Positions 7,919 to 16,284 of a DNA stretch of 64,000 nt are shown piece after piece. How positions within the stretch are numbered: the first letter of the stretch is position 1; each line of letters opens with the position of its first letter. Source of the DNA: an uncultured Bacteroidota bacterium (lineage in GTDB: Bacteria; Bacteroidota; Bacteroidia; Flavobacteriales; Flavobacteriaceae); assembly GCA_902525795.1 (NCBI GenBank), contig CABZIT010000003.1, positions 1-64,000 of the forward strand, read 5' to 3'. Made by a program: the position numbers and the translations under genes. Below the pieces are notes generated by a model. That model was not told the DNA's origin. It did not search any database and saw nothing but the letters and a program-made list of their open reading frames with translations.

Positions 7919-9913
7919 ATGAAAAAAATTCCTCTTCTTTTTATATTCTTTTTAATATTTTCTTTTTCCTATTCACAAACCACTTGCCCTGTAGGTGAAA
8001 TTCCAGATTGTAATGGTAATTGCGCCCCAGAAACATGGATAGGCGATTCGTACTGTGATGATGGTACATATGGTTGGAATGGTGTAGCTATATATTTTAA
8101 TTGTGAAGAATTTGAGTGTGATGGTGGAGATTGTGTGTGCGAGGATGATCCAGAAATTCCTTCTTTTTGTGATAGTGGGGATTGTGATGTATTAACATTT
8201 GTTGTTAATACAGCAAATATTGAGGTTGGGCCAAATGGTATGTATGCTGGAGGTGGATTTTTTGAAAGCGCTACAGCAGTTCCACTTTATGAAAATGATC
8301 CCGTTTCAAATGATGGTTTTTATGTCGGATTTGTATATGTAAACACAGGTCAAAGCGGATATTTTTCTTATTTCAATAGTCCAGAAAGTTCAACTGATTA
8401 TGGCGCCAAAGAAATTTTAACAGGCCAACCTTGTGCATATGGTCCAAATGATGAAAGGTATTTACCCCCCGTTGAAGCGGATACTGAGTTGCTTCATTGT
8501 TTTGGAAGCTGTGAAGAAGATGCATCATGCCCAGGTTCGGATGGAAATGGTGATGGTGATGGTGATGGTGATGGATCATCATGTGAAAATGCGATTCCAA
8601 TAACTGCTGGAACATACCCTGTTGTTGGAATTGACGGAGAATCATACCCATTGCAATGCCATGGTGGAAATCAGGCTCCTCCAAATGGAAATATGCAATG
8701 GTATTCCTATACCCCAGATCAGGATTACATAGTTACTGTTGAATCTTTTGATAGCATGGTTGATGATACAAGATTTCAGGTTTATGGTGGTTCTTGCGAT
8801 AATTTGTATTGTGTCGGCGGAGATGATGATAGTGGGATTTCAAATTATTCCAAAGATACATTTAATGTTGAGGCTGGTAATACCTACTATATTGCATGGG
8901 ATGATGGACAAATTTCATGGGAAGACTTTCAATTTACCTTGTTTGAATTTCCAGTTCCGGAAAATTGTACTTGGACAGTGAATATGTACGATTCTTTTGG
9001 GGATGGATGGGTAGATGATTTAGGTTTATCTCTAGTTATGATAATTAGGATTACTGATCCTCAAGGTAATTATTATGATATTGCAAGCCCGTCTTTAGAT
9101 AGTGGCTATTCTGGATCAGAATCTTTTGAGGTCCCTGTTGGTTCTACCCTTGAAGCTATTTGGATAGGTGGAGCAAATTATGGTTGGGAATCATCTTATG
9201 AAATTGTTGATTCAAATGGTGTTGTAGTTGGTTCAGGTGCTCAGTCTAGTGTTTATGGAATATATGTGGATTCTAATTGTTCAGGAATAGTTGGAGGTGG
9301 AGGAGGAGACCCTCAATGTGGAGATTTCTTTGTTTATGAATATCCTTCAGGAAATAGTGGCGGTGAAAATTTTGATGTGAATTTTACTGCTCCAAACCCA
9401 GATGAACTTGTTTTTTCAACCACTGCTGGAGATGAAGATAATGATGGAATTACAGATGAGATAACCGTTACAATTGGCGGAAATACGGATGACCGCGATT
9501 GGGTTTATATAACTGATGGAGCTGGAAATTTAATATACGGCCCCGTTTCTGGAGGTCAGTCTGGTTCCTATACATCAACAGATGGAACAATTAACGTGTA
9601 TGTGGCCGCAACTGACTATTTTGAGTTAGGACCGGTGACGTTCGCAATCACATGTGCTGGATTGTCAATTAATGAAAATGAAATTGCTGATCTTGAGGTT
9701 TATCCAAACCCAGTAAGTGATAACTATGTGAACATAGTAACATCAATTTCCGAGGAAAAGCTAGTAGAATTATTTGATCTTAACGGAAGGAAAGTAATGT
9801 CAGAAATAATCTCTGAAGAAATATTAGATGTTTCAAATTTAGAACCTGGATTTTACATTACACGAATTACGATTGAAGATAAGTCAAGTACCTTTAAATT
9901 GATCATTAATTAA
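7919..9913 (+). CDS. T9SS-exported Cys-rich multidomain protein with (Gly-Asp) repeat
   Basis: A 664-residue exported protein. Signal peptide 1-20, predicted cleavage SFSYS^QTT. Residues about 22-85 are Cys- and Asp-rich (GDSYCDDGTYGWNG, CDGGDC), resembling a Notch/LNR-type calcium-binding module. A Gly-Asp run at about 211-218 is encoded by four perfect GGTGAT units. A pre-peptidase-like beta domain covers about 221-340, followed by a segment with the DSFGDGW motif common in T9SS cargo. A CUB-like domain follows at about 460-575 (CGDFFVYEYPSG... YITDGAGN). The last 70 residues are a type A sorting tail (YPNPV, NGRKV). No catalytic domain is recognised; binding or a structural surface role is likely. 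It is transcribed separately from the preceding T9SS gene, as terminators flank it on both sides. Confidence 0.82.
   Translation: MKKIPLLFIFFLIFSFSYSQTTCPVGEIPDCNGNCAPETWIGDSYCDDGTYGWNGVAIYFNCEEFECDGGDCVCEDDPEIPSFCDSGDCDVLTFVVNTANIEVGPNGMYAGGGFFESATAVPLYENDPVSNDGFYVGFVYVNTGQSGYFSYFNSPESSTDYGAKEILTGQPCAYGPNDERYLPPVEADTELLHCFGSCEEDASCPGSDGNGDGDGDGDGSSCENAIPITAGTYPVVGIDGESYPLQCHGGNQAPPNGNMQWYSYTPDQDYIVTVESFDSMVDDTRFQVYGGSCDNLYCVGGDDDSGISNYSKDTFNVEAGNTYYIAWDDGQISWEDFQFTLFEFPVPENCTWTVNMYDSFGDGWVDDLGLSLVMIIRITDPQGNYYDIASPSLDSGYSGSESFEVPVGSTLEAIWIGGANYGWESSYEIVDSNGVVVGSGAQSSVYGIYVDSNCSGIVGGGGGDPQCGDFFVYEYPSGNSGGENFDVNFTAPNPDELVFSTTAGDEDNDGITDEITVTIGGNTDDRDWVYITDGAGNLIYGPVSGGQSGSYTSTDGTINVYVAATDYFELGPVTFAITCAGLSINENEIADLEVYPNPVSDNYVNIVTSISEEKLVELFDLNGRKVMSEIISEEILDVSNLEPGFYITRITIEDKSSTFKLIIN
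8549..8572 (+). repeat. Four perfect GGTGAT hexamer repeats inside a coding region
   Basis: The unit GGTGAT occurs four times in a row, in frame, and codes for Gly-Asp pairs between the N-terminal Cys-rich part and the first beta domain. The unit is a multiple of three, so copy-number change would alter linker length without breaking the frame. A degenerate unit follows. Confidence 0.9.
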
Positions 9914-9931
9914 ATTAGAATGATTAGTTTT

Positions 9932-9963
9932 AAAAAGGGGGTTAACATTTAAACCCCCTTTTT
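9932..9963 (+). terminator. Hairpin terminator after the 664-residue T9SS protein
   Basis: The arms AAAAAGGGGGTT and AACCCCCTTTTT form a perfect stem around a short A/T loop and end in a T run. It lies about 20 bases after the stop codon. Confidence 0.88.
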
Positions 9964-9977
9964 TATATATAATTGAT

Positions 9978-9985
9978 TAATTTTG
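9978..9985 (+). promoter_or_regulatory. Bacteroidota -7 box (TAATTTTG) ahead of the glycosyltransferase
   Basis: Exact match to TAnnTTTG, 3 bases before the ATG at 9989 and just after the upstream terminator. With the spacing seen at the SRP RNA in this window, transcription would start at or beside the start codon, giving a leaderless mRNA. No clear -33 TTG element was found. Confidence 0.5.
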
Positions 9986-9988
9986 AAT

Positions 9989-10993
9989 ATGGTTTCAAAA
10001 GATATTTCCTTCGTAATCCCGGTATTTAATAGGCCTAATGAGATAGACGAGCTTTTGAAAAGTTTCGCAAAATTAAATGGAGAAAAAGATTTTGAAATTG
10101 TAATCGTTGAAGATGGCTCAACAAATAAATGTGATCAGGTTGTCAAAAACCACAAGGATTTAAATGTTAGTTATTATTTTAAAGAAAATTCGGGCCCTGG
10201 TGATTCAAGAAACTTTGGTATGAAAAGAGCCAAAGGTTCCTACTACATTATCTTGGATTCTGATTGTATTTTAAGGGAAGATTATATTGAAAATGTAATC
10301 TACAAGTTAAATAATAATTACGCTGATTGTTTTGGAGGAGTAGATGATGCTCATGATTCTTTTAGTAATTTTCAAAAAGCTGTTAGTTTTTCTATGACTT
10401 CTTTTATAACAACCGGTCATCTAAGGGGAGGGAAGTGGTCAAAAGATTTTCAGCCAAGAAGTTTTAATATGGGAATTTCAAAAAGTGCCTTTTATGATTC
10501 TGGTGGATTTATTAATATTCATCCAGGGGAAGACCCAGATCTTTCATTGAGACTTTACAAGAAAGGATACGTTATTAAAAATTATGAAGATGTGGTTGTT
10601 TTCCATAATAGAAGAATTTCGTTAAAAAGTTTTTTTACTCAAGTTTATAAATTTGGAGTTGCCAGATCCATTCTTAACACTATTCACAAAGATTCCAAGA
10701 AAATAATTTATTGGTTTCCGTTTTTTTTCACATTATTATTTTTAATTTCAATTTTCTCTGTTTTTTTATATTCAAATATATTACTCTTTCTATTTTTTGT
10801 ATACTTTGCTTTGATTTTGATCAGTTGTACAATTAAAAACAACTTGATCGCTGCAATTCTAGCTATTATTACAACACTCACACAGTTTTTTGCATACTCC
10901 CTTGGATTTTTAAAGGGTAATGCAAAGATCCTTCTTAGAAGAGGTGATGACTTAGAATCAGTGTTTCCAAAAATGTTTTTTAAAGTAAATTAG
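9989..10993 (+). CDS. Family 2 glycosyltransferase, membrane-anchored
   Basis: An inverting GT-A glycosyltransferase of 334 residues that probably builds cell-surface glycans on the cytoplasmic face of the inner membrane. The N-terminal domain has FVIPVFNRPNEI, the EDGS nucleotide-binding motif, the SGPGDSRNFGM helix and the DxD-type metal site LDSDC. PGEDPDLSLRL corresponds to the ED catalytic-base region. The C-terminal third has three or four hydrophobic segments (about 240-315). The donor and acceptor cannot be read from the sequence. I chose the ATG at 9989 over the in-frame TTG at 9983, because that TTG lies inside the predicted -7 promoter box. The YbbR-like gene starts directly after its stop. 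Confidence 0.85.
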   Translation: MVSKDISFVIPVFNRPNEIDELLKSFAKLNGEKDFEIVIVEDGSTNKCDQVVKNHKDLNVSYYFKENSGPGDSRNFGMKRAKGSYYIILDSDCILREDYIENVIYKLNNNYADCFGGVDDAHDSFSNFQKAVSFSMTSFITTGHLRGGKWSKDFQPRSFNMGISKSAFYDSGGFINIHPGEDPDLSLRLYKKGYVIKNYEDVVVFHNRRISLKSFFTQVYKFGVARSILNTIHKDSKKIIYWFPFFFTLLFLISIFSVFLYSNILLFLFFVYFALILISCTIKNNLIAAILAIITTLTQFFAYSLGFLKGNAKILLRRGDDLESVFPKMFFKVN

Positions 10994-11920
10994 ATGAAAT
11001 TGGATTTTAGTAGAGGTAAAACAAATGTTTTTTTAGTCTTTCTTGGATTGGCTATTATTACTTCATTTACAAGTAAGTTGCTATCAACTTATGAAAAAAA
11101 TATAGATTTTACAGTTTTACCATCAGATTTACCTAACGACAAAGTATTCACTGGTCAGTCGAGTGAAAAAATAAGCTTAAAATTAAAAGGATATGGATTT
11201 AATTTTGCAAGATATTATTTCAAAAATCCAGAATTGAAATTATCTGTTGATGAAATGAAAACAAATAAATCTAGTTTTATATGGACAAAAGAAAAGAACT
11301 TATTTAGCTTGGAAAGATTTGTAAGCCCCATGACTTTATTGAATATTTCTGAAGATTCTTTGTTATTTTATTTTGATAAGTATACTACTAAATCAATTCC
11401 TGTCAAAGGACTCACAGAAATAAAATATGCTGCAGGTTATGGAAATTTTGGCACTTTAAAATTAACACCTGACTCTGTTAAAGTTATAGGACCAAGTAAC
11501 TCAATTCAAGCAATTAAATCGATTAAAACAGAACTTATTTCAATTGAAAACGTTAAGAATGATTTAAAGGGTAAAATAAAACTTAAACTACATGGATTAG
11601 AAAACACCATTGTAGAGAACACTGAAGTTGAATATTTTTTAAATGTTGATCAATTCACGGAGGAAACTGTTGATGTAAATATAAATGTTGTTAGTAATTT
11701 AAATAAGTCAAGTTTCAATTTCTTTCCAAAAACAGTTAAGGTTAAATTTTTAGTTAGTGTAGATAATTATGTCAAAATAAACCCTATCGACTTTAAAATT
11801 GAATGTTATATTGATGATTTGCTTAAAAATGATTATTTGTTAGAAGTTGTTAAAAAGCCAGATTTTATAAAAAATATTAGCCTAAGTACAGAGAAAATTC
11901 AATTAATAATGCTGGAATGA
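10994..11920 (+). CDS. YbbR/CdaR-like domain protein
   Basis: A 308-residue protein with one N-terminal transmembrane helix (FLVFLGLAIITSFTSKLL) and an extracytoplasmic part of repeated beta modules typical of the YbbR family (for example KLTPDSVKVIGPSNSIQAIKSIKTE). In Firmicutes, YbbR (CdaR) regulates the di-adenylate cyclase. In Bacteroidota the gene commonly precedes coaE and its role is not established; no cyclase gene is adjacent here. The start abuts the preceding stop, and the end overlaps coaE by 4 bases, so the three genes form one transcription unit. Confidence 0.78.
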   Translation: MKLDFSRGKTNVFLVFLGLAIITSFTSKLLSTYEKNIDFTVLPSDLPNDKVFTGQSSEKISLKLKGYGFNFARYYFKNPELKLSVDEMKTNKSSFIWTKEKNLFSLERFVSPMTLLNISEDSLLFYFDKYTTKSIPVKGLTEIKYAAGYGNFGTLKLTPDSVKVIGPSNSIQAIKSIKTELISIENVKNDLKGKIKLKLHGLENTIVENTEVEYFLNVDQFTEETVDVNINVVSNLNKSSFNFFPKTVKVKFLVSVDNYVKINPIDFKIECYIDDLLKNDYLLEVVKKPDFIKNISLSTEKIQLIMLE

Positions 11921-12492
11921 AGAAAATCGCTATTACTGGAATAATTGGGAGTGGAAAAAGTACTGCTGCTAATTTATTTAAAAAGTTAGGTTTACCCGTT
12001 TTTGTAGCTGATGAATCTGCTAAAGAACTTATGGAAAGTGATAGTAATGTAATTAATCAACTATTAAATCATTTTGGAGATATTGTATTTCAAGATGGAA
12101 AGTTGAACAAATCTTATATTTCAGAAAGAATTTTTAATAATTCCTCTGATTTGAAATTTGTTAATGCATTAGTTCACCCACTAGTAAAAGATAAGTTTCA
12201 AAGTTGGTGTAATGTACAACAATCAAGCTATATAATTTATGAGTCTGCTTTAGTTTATGAAAATGAATCACAGGATATTTTTGATGAAATCATTTGTATA
12301 AAAACCCCAATAAATATTATACATCAAAGAATTAATATACGTGAAAATTATAGCTTTGAAAAAATCAATAATATCATCGAGAATCAGATGTCACAAGATG
12401 AAAAATGTAAAAATTCTTCATATTGTATATTAAACGATAGTATTGAAAACTTGAATAAACGTATACTTGAAATTCACAACAAACTAGTATAA
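11917..12492 (+). CDS. coaE: Dephospho-CoA kinase
   Basis: Phosphorylates dephospho-CoA at the 3' hydroxyl, the last step of CoA synthesis. At 191 residues it has the usual length, with the P-loop GIIGSGKS at residues 8-15, the DES (DxD-like) site after VFVA, and the HPLVKDKF motif near residue 88. It overlaps the preceding gene by ATGA. The window also holds the broken coaBC, another step of the same pathway, about 10.6 kb upstream. Confidence 0.93.
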   Translation: MKKIAITGIIGSGKSTAANLFKKLGLPVFVADESAKELMESDSNVINQLLNHFGDIVFQDGKLNKSYISERIFNNSSDLKFVNALVHPLVKDKFQSWCNVQQSSYIIYESALVYENESQDIFDEIICIKTPINIIHQRINIRENYSFEKINNIIENQMSQDEKCKNSSYCILNDSIENLNKRILEIHNKLV

Positions 12493-12544
12493 ATCTTATT
12501 GTTAATCTTTTATTAAAATAAATTATTGCTCATTTATTTAATTA

Positions 12545-12552
12545 TAAATTTG
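12545..12552 (+). promoter_or_regulatory. -7 box (TAAATTTG) ahead of the histidine kinase
   Basis: Exact TAnnTTTG match 3 bases before the kinase ATG at 12556. Box, spacer and start codon (TTTGAATATG) are the same arrangement as before the glycosyltransferase at 9989. Predicts a leaderless or near-leaderless mRNA. Confidence 0.45.
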
Positions 12553-12555
12553 AAT

Positions 12556-14142
12556 ATGAGTAAAAAGATATTTGTTCTGCTTTTATCGCTAATGAGTATT
12601 TCCTTAACTGGAATTATATTTATACAATCCTATTTTATTTTAAAAAACTATGAAGAAAATGACAAACAATTTTCTTCCAATATTAAATATGCTCTAACAG
12701 AAACAATCTCAGAAATTGAAAAAATAGAATTCAAAAAGTATGTTTCAAGGTTTACGGAACTTATTGCTAGTGGATCAACTATCGATACAACTAGTATCAA
12801 GAATTTATATATTATTAATGAAATTCCAGAAAAAAGAGAAACTATAATTTATAAAAATGGTGTTATTGAAGAAAATATCATAATACCTAATATTTCTTCA
12901 AAAAGTGATTATTACAGTCTTATTACGGAATCTGAGAATATTGAAATTAAAAGGTTGTCAAATCAGAGAGAGGAAAAGGTTTTTAGTAATAACGAAATTG
13001 AAAATAGCAATTTTAATCCTCAAGATTTTCTAATGAGGCTTGGAAAAATTTCTAAAAGTAAAGAAATTCTATTTGAGACAACTTATAATGATTTAGCTAA
13101 AAGAAATCCAATCGAAGCACGAATTGGTAATGTAAATGATTTTAAGAATATACTCACTCAAAATCTCAAGGATTTAGAAATAAAATTAGATTTTGAATAT
13201 GCAGTTTACAATGGTGATAAAATAACGGGTATTTCATCTTTAAACTTTGAGAAAAATAATCAAACCTACAGCTCATTAATTTTTAAAGATGAAAATGATT
13301 TGAGTAATTATTCACTGAAAATAAATTTTCCCTCTAGAACTCCATTCTTAATTTCATCTCTGCTTCCTGTTATAGCAACATCTATTGTGTTTACCTTAAT
13401 CATTATTATCGCTTATATAACTACTATTCTACTTCTTTTAAGACAGCGTCAGATATCACAGATAAAATCTGATTTTATAAATAATATGACTCATGAATTT
13501 AAAACACCGATAGCGACAATAGATTTAGCTTTATCAGCAATAAAAAATCCAAAAACAATCCTTGACACGAAAAAGGTTAATAAGTATCTTAAAATGATTA
13601 ATGATGAAAATAATAGAATGCATGATCAAGTTGAGAATGTTTTAATGATGAGTCAGTTGGAAAGAAAAGAGATTTATTTAGATAAGAAAGATCATGACAT
13701 TAATGAATTGATCAACTTGGCTATCTCACATGTTAATTTAATTATACAAAGTAAAAAAGGAAAAATAAATTTTGAAAAAGACCCAAAGTTGCCATTGGTT
13801 AGGGTAAATGAAACGCACATGGTAAATATTTTTGTAAATATTTTAGATAATGCCATAAAATACAATGAAAATCAACCTGATATAATTATTAAAAGTAGAA
13901 TTTTAGAAAAGAAGTTAATCATTGATATTACAGATAATGGTATAGGAATGAGCAAATCTACAAGGTCAAAGATCTTCGATAAATTTTACAGACCTCAAAC
14001 AGGAGACCTTCACAATGTAAAAGGTCACGGTTTAGGCCTATCCTATGTGAAAAAAATAATAGATTTACATAATGGAAGTATTGGTGTTACCAGCGTTTTA
14101 GGAAAAGGTAGTACATTTACAATACAATTAAATTTACATTAG
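12556..14142 (+). CDS. Sensor histidine kinase
   Basis: Membrane sensor of 528 residues that should phosphorylate the response regulator encoded next. A first transmembrane helix lies near residues 5-27, then an extracytoplasmic sensor region of about 240 residues with no recognised domain. A second helix (about 266-300) leads into the HisKA domain with the phosphoacceptor His313 (NNMTHEFKTP). The ATPase domain has N box NILDNAIKYNE, G1 DNGIGMS, F box FDKFYRP and G2 GHGLGLSYV. The start chosen is the ATG at 12556; an in-frame TTG 30 bases earlier would lie upstream of the predicted -7 box. The stop is three bases from the next start. The signal sensed is unknown. Confidence 0.9.
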   Translation: MSKKIFVLLLSLMSISLTGIIFIQSYFILKNYEENDKQFSSNIKYALTETISEIEKIEFKKYVSRFTELIASGSTIDTTSIKNLYIINEIPEKRETIIYKNGVIEENIIIPNISSKSDYYSLITESENIEIKRLSNQREEKVFSNNEIENSNFNPQDFLMRLGKISKSKEILFETTYNDLAKRNPIEARIGNVNDFKNILTQNLKDLEIKLDFEYAVYNGDKITGISSLNFEKNNQTYSSLIFKDENDLSNYSLKINFPSRTPFLISSLLPVIATSIVFTLIIIIAYITTILLLLRQRQISQIKSDFINNMTHEFKTPIATIDLALSAIKNPKTILDTKKVNKYLKMINDENNRMHDQVENVLMMSQLERKEIYLDKKDHDINELINLAISHVNLIIQSKKGKINFEKDPKLPLVRVNETHMVNIFVNILDNAIKYNENQPDIIIKSRILEKKLIIDITDNGIGMSKSTRSKIFDKFYRPQTGDLHNVKGHGLGLSYVKKIIDLHNGSIGVTSVLGKGSTFTIQLNLH

Positions 14143-14145
14143 TCA

Positions 14146-14844
14146 ATGAATACAAAAAAAAGAATCCTTTTAGTTGAAGATGATCCAAATTTTGGAATCA
14201 TTCTAAGAGATTTTTTAAAAATGAATGAGTATGATGTCATTTTAGCAAAAAATGGAATGGAGGGTTTTGAAAAATTTAAAAAGTTTGAATTTAACTTATG
14301 TATTCTTGATGTAATGATGCCTTACAAAGATGGTTTTACTCTGGCAACTGAAATTAAATCAGTTTCCCCTGATATACCTATAATTTTCCTAACTGCAAAA
14401 TCAATGAAAGAGGATGTCTTAAAGGGATATAAAGTAGGTGCAGATGATTATTTAAAAAAGCCTTTTGACAGTGATGTTTTATTGTTTAAAATAAAGGCAA
14501 TTTTAAAAAGGAATAAGCTATCCACAATCATTGACAATACAGAAACTGAATTTTCATTTGGATTTTTTCAATTTAATTCTAAACTAAGACATTTAGTTTT
14601 CAAGAATGATAAACCAATTAAACTTTCTCCTAAGGAAAATATGCTTTTAAAGTTGCTCTTGCTACATAAAAATGATCTGATGCCAAGAGAACTTGCTTTG
14701 ACCAGAATATGGCACGATGATAACTATTTTACATCTAGAAGTATGGATGTTTATATTGCCAAGTTAAGAAAGCAACTTCAAAAAGATCCCAAGGTAAGTA
14801 TTAGCAATATTCACGGAGAAGGGTTTAGGCTGATTGTTGATTAA
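14146..14844 (+). CDS. OmpR-family response regulator
   Basis: DNA-binding partner of the kinase upstream, 232 residues. The receiver domain has the acidic pocket EDD (11-13), phosphoacceptor Asp55 (CILDVMMP), Thr83 and Lys105 (LKKPF). The C-terminal winged-helix domain (about 130-232) has PKENMLLKLLL and the recognition-helix region SRSMDVYIAKLRKQL. It is similar in layout to the RprX/RprY pairs of Bacteroidota, but orthology is not proven. Its 3' end overlaps the convergent miaA by 20 bases. Confidence 0.92.
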   Translation: MNTKKRILLVEDDPNFGIILRDFLKMNEYDVILAKNGMEGFEKFKKFEFNLCILDVMMPYKDGFTLATEIKSVSPDIPIIFLTAKSMKEDVLKGYKVGADDYLKKPFDSDVLLFKIKAILKRNKLSTIIDNTETEFSFGFFQFNSKLRHLVFKNDKPIKLSPKENMLLKLLLLHKNDLMPRELALTRIWHDDNYFTSRSMDVYIAKLRKQLQKDPKVSISNIHGEGFRLIVD

Positions 14845-15733
14845 TTTTTATATAATTAATTAATTCATCAAGATTAGGTTTGTCAAACCATTTTACATAG
14901 TTTTTTGAACGAAACCATGTAAGTTGTCTTTTTGCATATCTTCTAGAGTTAACTTTTATTTTTTCAATACAATTTTCAAGAGAATCATTACCTTCTATGT
15001 ACTCAAATATTTCTTTATAACCTATAGTATTTAGTGCATTATTTTTCCTGAATTTGTACAATGACTTAACTTCACTTACTAGTCCATTCGCCAGCATATT
15101 ATCAACTCTTTTATTAATAGCTTCATACAATTTTTTTCTATTACTGTCTAGTCCAATACAAAGGAAATCATATTTCGGTATTTTTTTAGTTTTATCAATT
15201 ATTTGAGAGTATTTTTTTTTACTTGTTAGGCATATTTCCAATGCTCTTATGACTCTTCTTGGATTTTTTGTATCAATTTTATCTAATATTTCTGGATCTA
15301 TTTTTTTTAACTGGTCCTGAAGGAATTTAATTCCATTATTTTTTAAATCATCATTTAATTTATTTCTAAGATCCAAACTAACCTCAGGAATTTGATCAAT
15401 TCCAAAAATTAGTGACTCAATATAAAGTCCTGATCCACCAACAAGAATCGCAATATTTTTTTTATTAAGTATAGACCTTAAAATAACATCAGCATCATTA
15501 GTAAATTCTGAAATATTATAGTCTTTATTCACTGAAATATTGCCAATTAAATGATGTTTTATTTTTTTTATTTCATTTGGCGACGGCTTAGCTGTTCCTA
15601 TATTCATTTCTTTGTAAAACTGTCTAGAGTCACATGAAATAATTTCTGTGTTGAAGTGGGTAGCTAAATTGATAGCAATAGATGTTTTTCCAATGGCTGT
15701 TGGACCAACAATAAAAACTAATAATTTTTTCAT
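14825..15733 (-). CDS. miaA: tRNA dimethylallyltransferase MiaA
   Basis: Transfers an isopentenyl group from DMAPP to A37 of tRNAs that read codons starting with U. 302 residues, with P-loop GPTAIGKT (10-17), SCDSRQFYKEMNIGTAKPS, GGSGLY, RRVIRALEI and the C-terminal RQLTWFR motif. It is the last gene of a five-gene minus-strand operon; its ATG overlaps the exonuclease stop by 4 bases. The 3' end overlaps the convergent response regulator gene. Confidence 0.95.
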   Translation of the reverse strand: MKKLLVFIVGPTAIGKTSIAINLATHFNTEIISCDSRQFYKEMNIGTAKPSPNEIKKIKHHLIGNISVNKDYNISEFTNDADVILRSILNKKNIAILVGGSGLYIESLIFGIDQIPEVSLDLRNKLNDDLKNNGIKFLQDQLKKIDPEILDKIDTKNPRRVIRALEICLTSKKKYSQIIDKTKKIPKYDFLCIGLDSNRKKLYEAINKRVDNMLANGLVSEVKSLYKFRKNNALNTIGYKEIFEYIEGNDSLENCIEKIKVNSRRYAKRQLTWFRSKNYVKWFDKPNLDELINYIKINQQSA

Positions 15734-16284
15734 TGGTATTCCTTAATATATTCTCTTAAATCATTTTCAGATAATTTTTCTCTTATCATATTAAACAATT
15801 TAAGTGTTGCTTCAGCATCACCAATAGCTCTGTGTCTATTGTTTATTTTTATTCCAATTCTAGAAGTTAATTTACCTAATCCATAAGATTTTTCAAGTGG
15901 GAAGACTTTTCTTGAAAGTTTTATTGTACATAAAGTTTTTCTTAAAAATTCAATTCCAACTGATTTAAATTCCTTACGTAAAACTCGATAATCAAAATTC
16001 ACATTATGTGCCACAAAAATGGAATTTTTAGTAAAATCTTGTATTTCAACTGCAACATTTGAAAAAATTGGTTTGTTTTTCAACATTTTATTATTAAGTC
16101 CGGTTAATTTTTCCACAAAAGGTTGAATCTTTTTTATTGGATTAATTAGTTTATGAAGAACATCAACTTTATTGTTATCATTAATCCTTAGAATCGCAAT
16201 TTCTGTGATTTTTTCATGATTAAACCTGCCTCCTGTAGTCTCTATGTCAATTATTGAATACTTGATTTTAAATTCTTTTACCAA
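15730..16284 (-). CDS. DEDDh 3'-5' exonuclease (DnaQ/PolC epsilon-like)
   Basis: A stand-alone exonuclease of 184 residues. All catalytic motifs are present: Exo I DIETTG (Asp13, Glu15), Exo II AHNVNFD (Asp98), and Exo III HRAIGDAEAT (His151, Asp156). Such small proteins act in proofreading or in RNA/DNA trimming; which of these applies cannot be told here. It overlaps the upstream YggS gene by 17 bases and the downstream miaA by 4. Confidence 0.85.
   Translation of the reverse strand: MVKEFKIKYSIIDIETTGGRFNHEKITEIAILRINDNNKVDVLHKLINPIKKIQPFVEKLTGLNNKMLKNKPIFSNVAVEIQDFTKNSIFVAHNVNFDYRVLRKEFKSVGIEFLRKTLCTIKLSRKVFPLEKSYGLGKLTSRIGIKINNRHRAIGDAEATLKLFNMIREKLSENDLREYIKEYQ

Noticed and set aside
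8373-8684. Minus-strand reading frame with a poly-His run
   Set aside because: It lies antisense to the Gly-Asp repeat (GGTGAT reads ATCACC on the other strand) of the T9SS protein and has no start context or homology.
4791-9913. Less AT-rich island suggesting horizontal transfer
   Set aside because: The change follows the Gly/Asp/Thr/Ser-rich composition of exported proteins; no mobility genes, repeats or tRNA are near, and tails and signal peptides match other cargo in the window.
12526-12555. TTG start of the histidine kinase
   Set aside because: It lies before the -7 box at 12545-12552; ATG at 12556 begins the first membrane helix.
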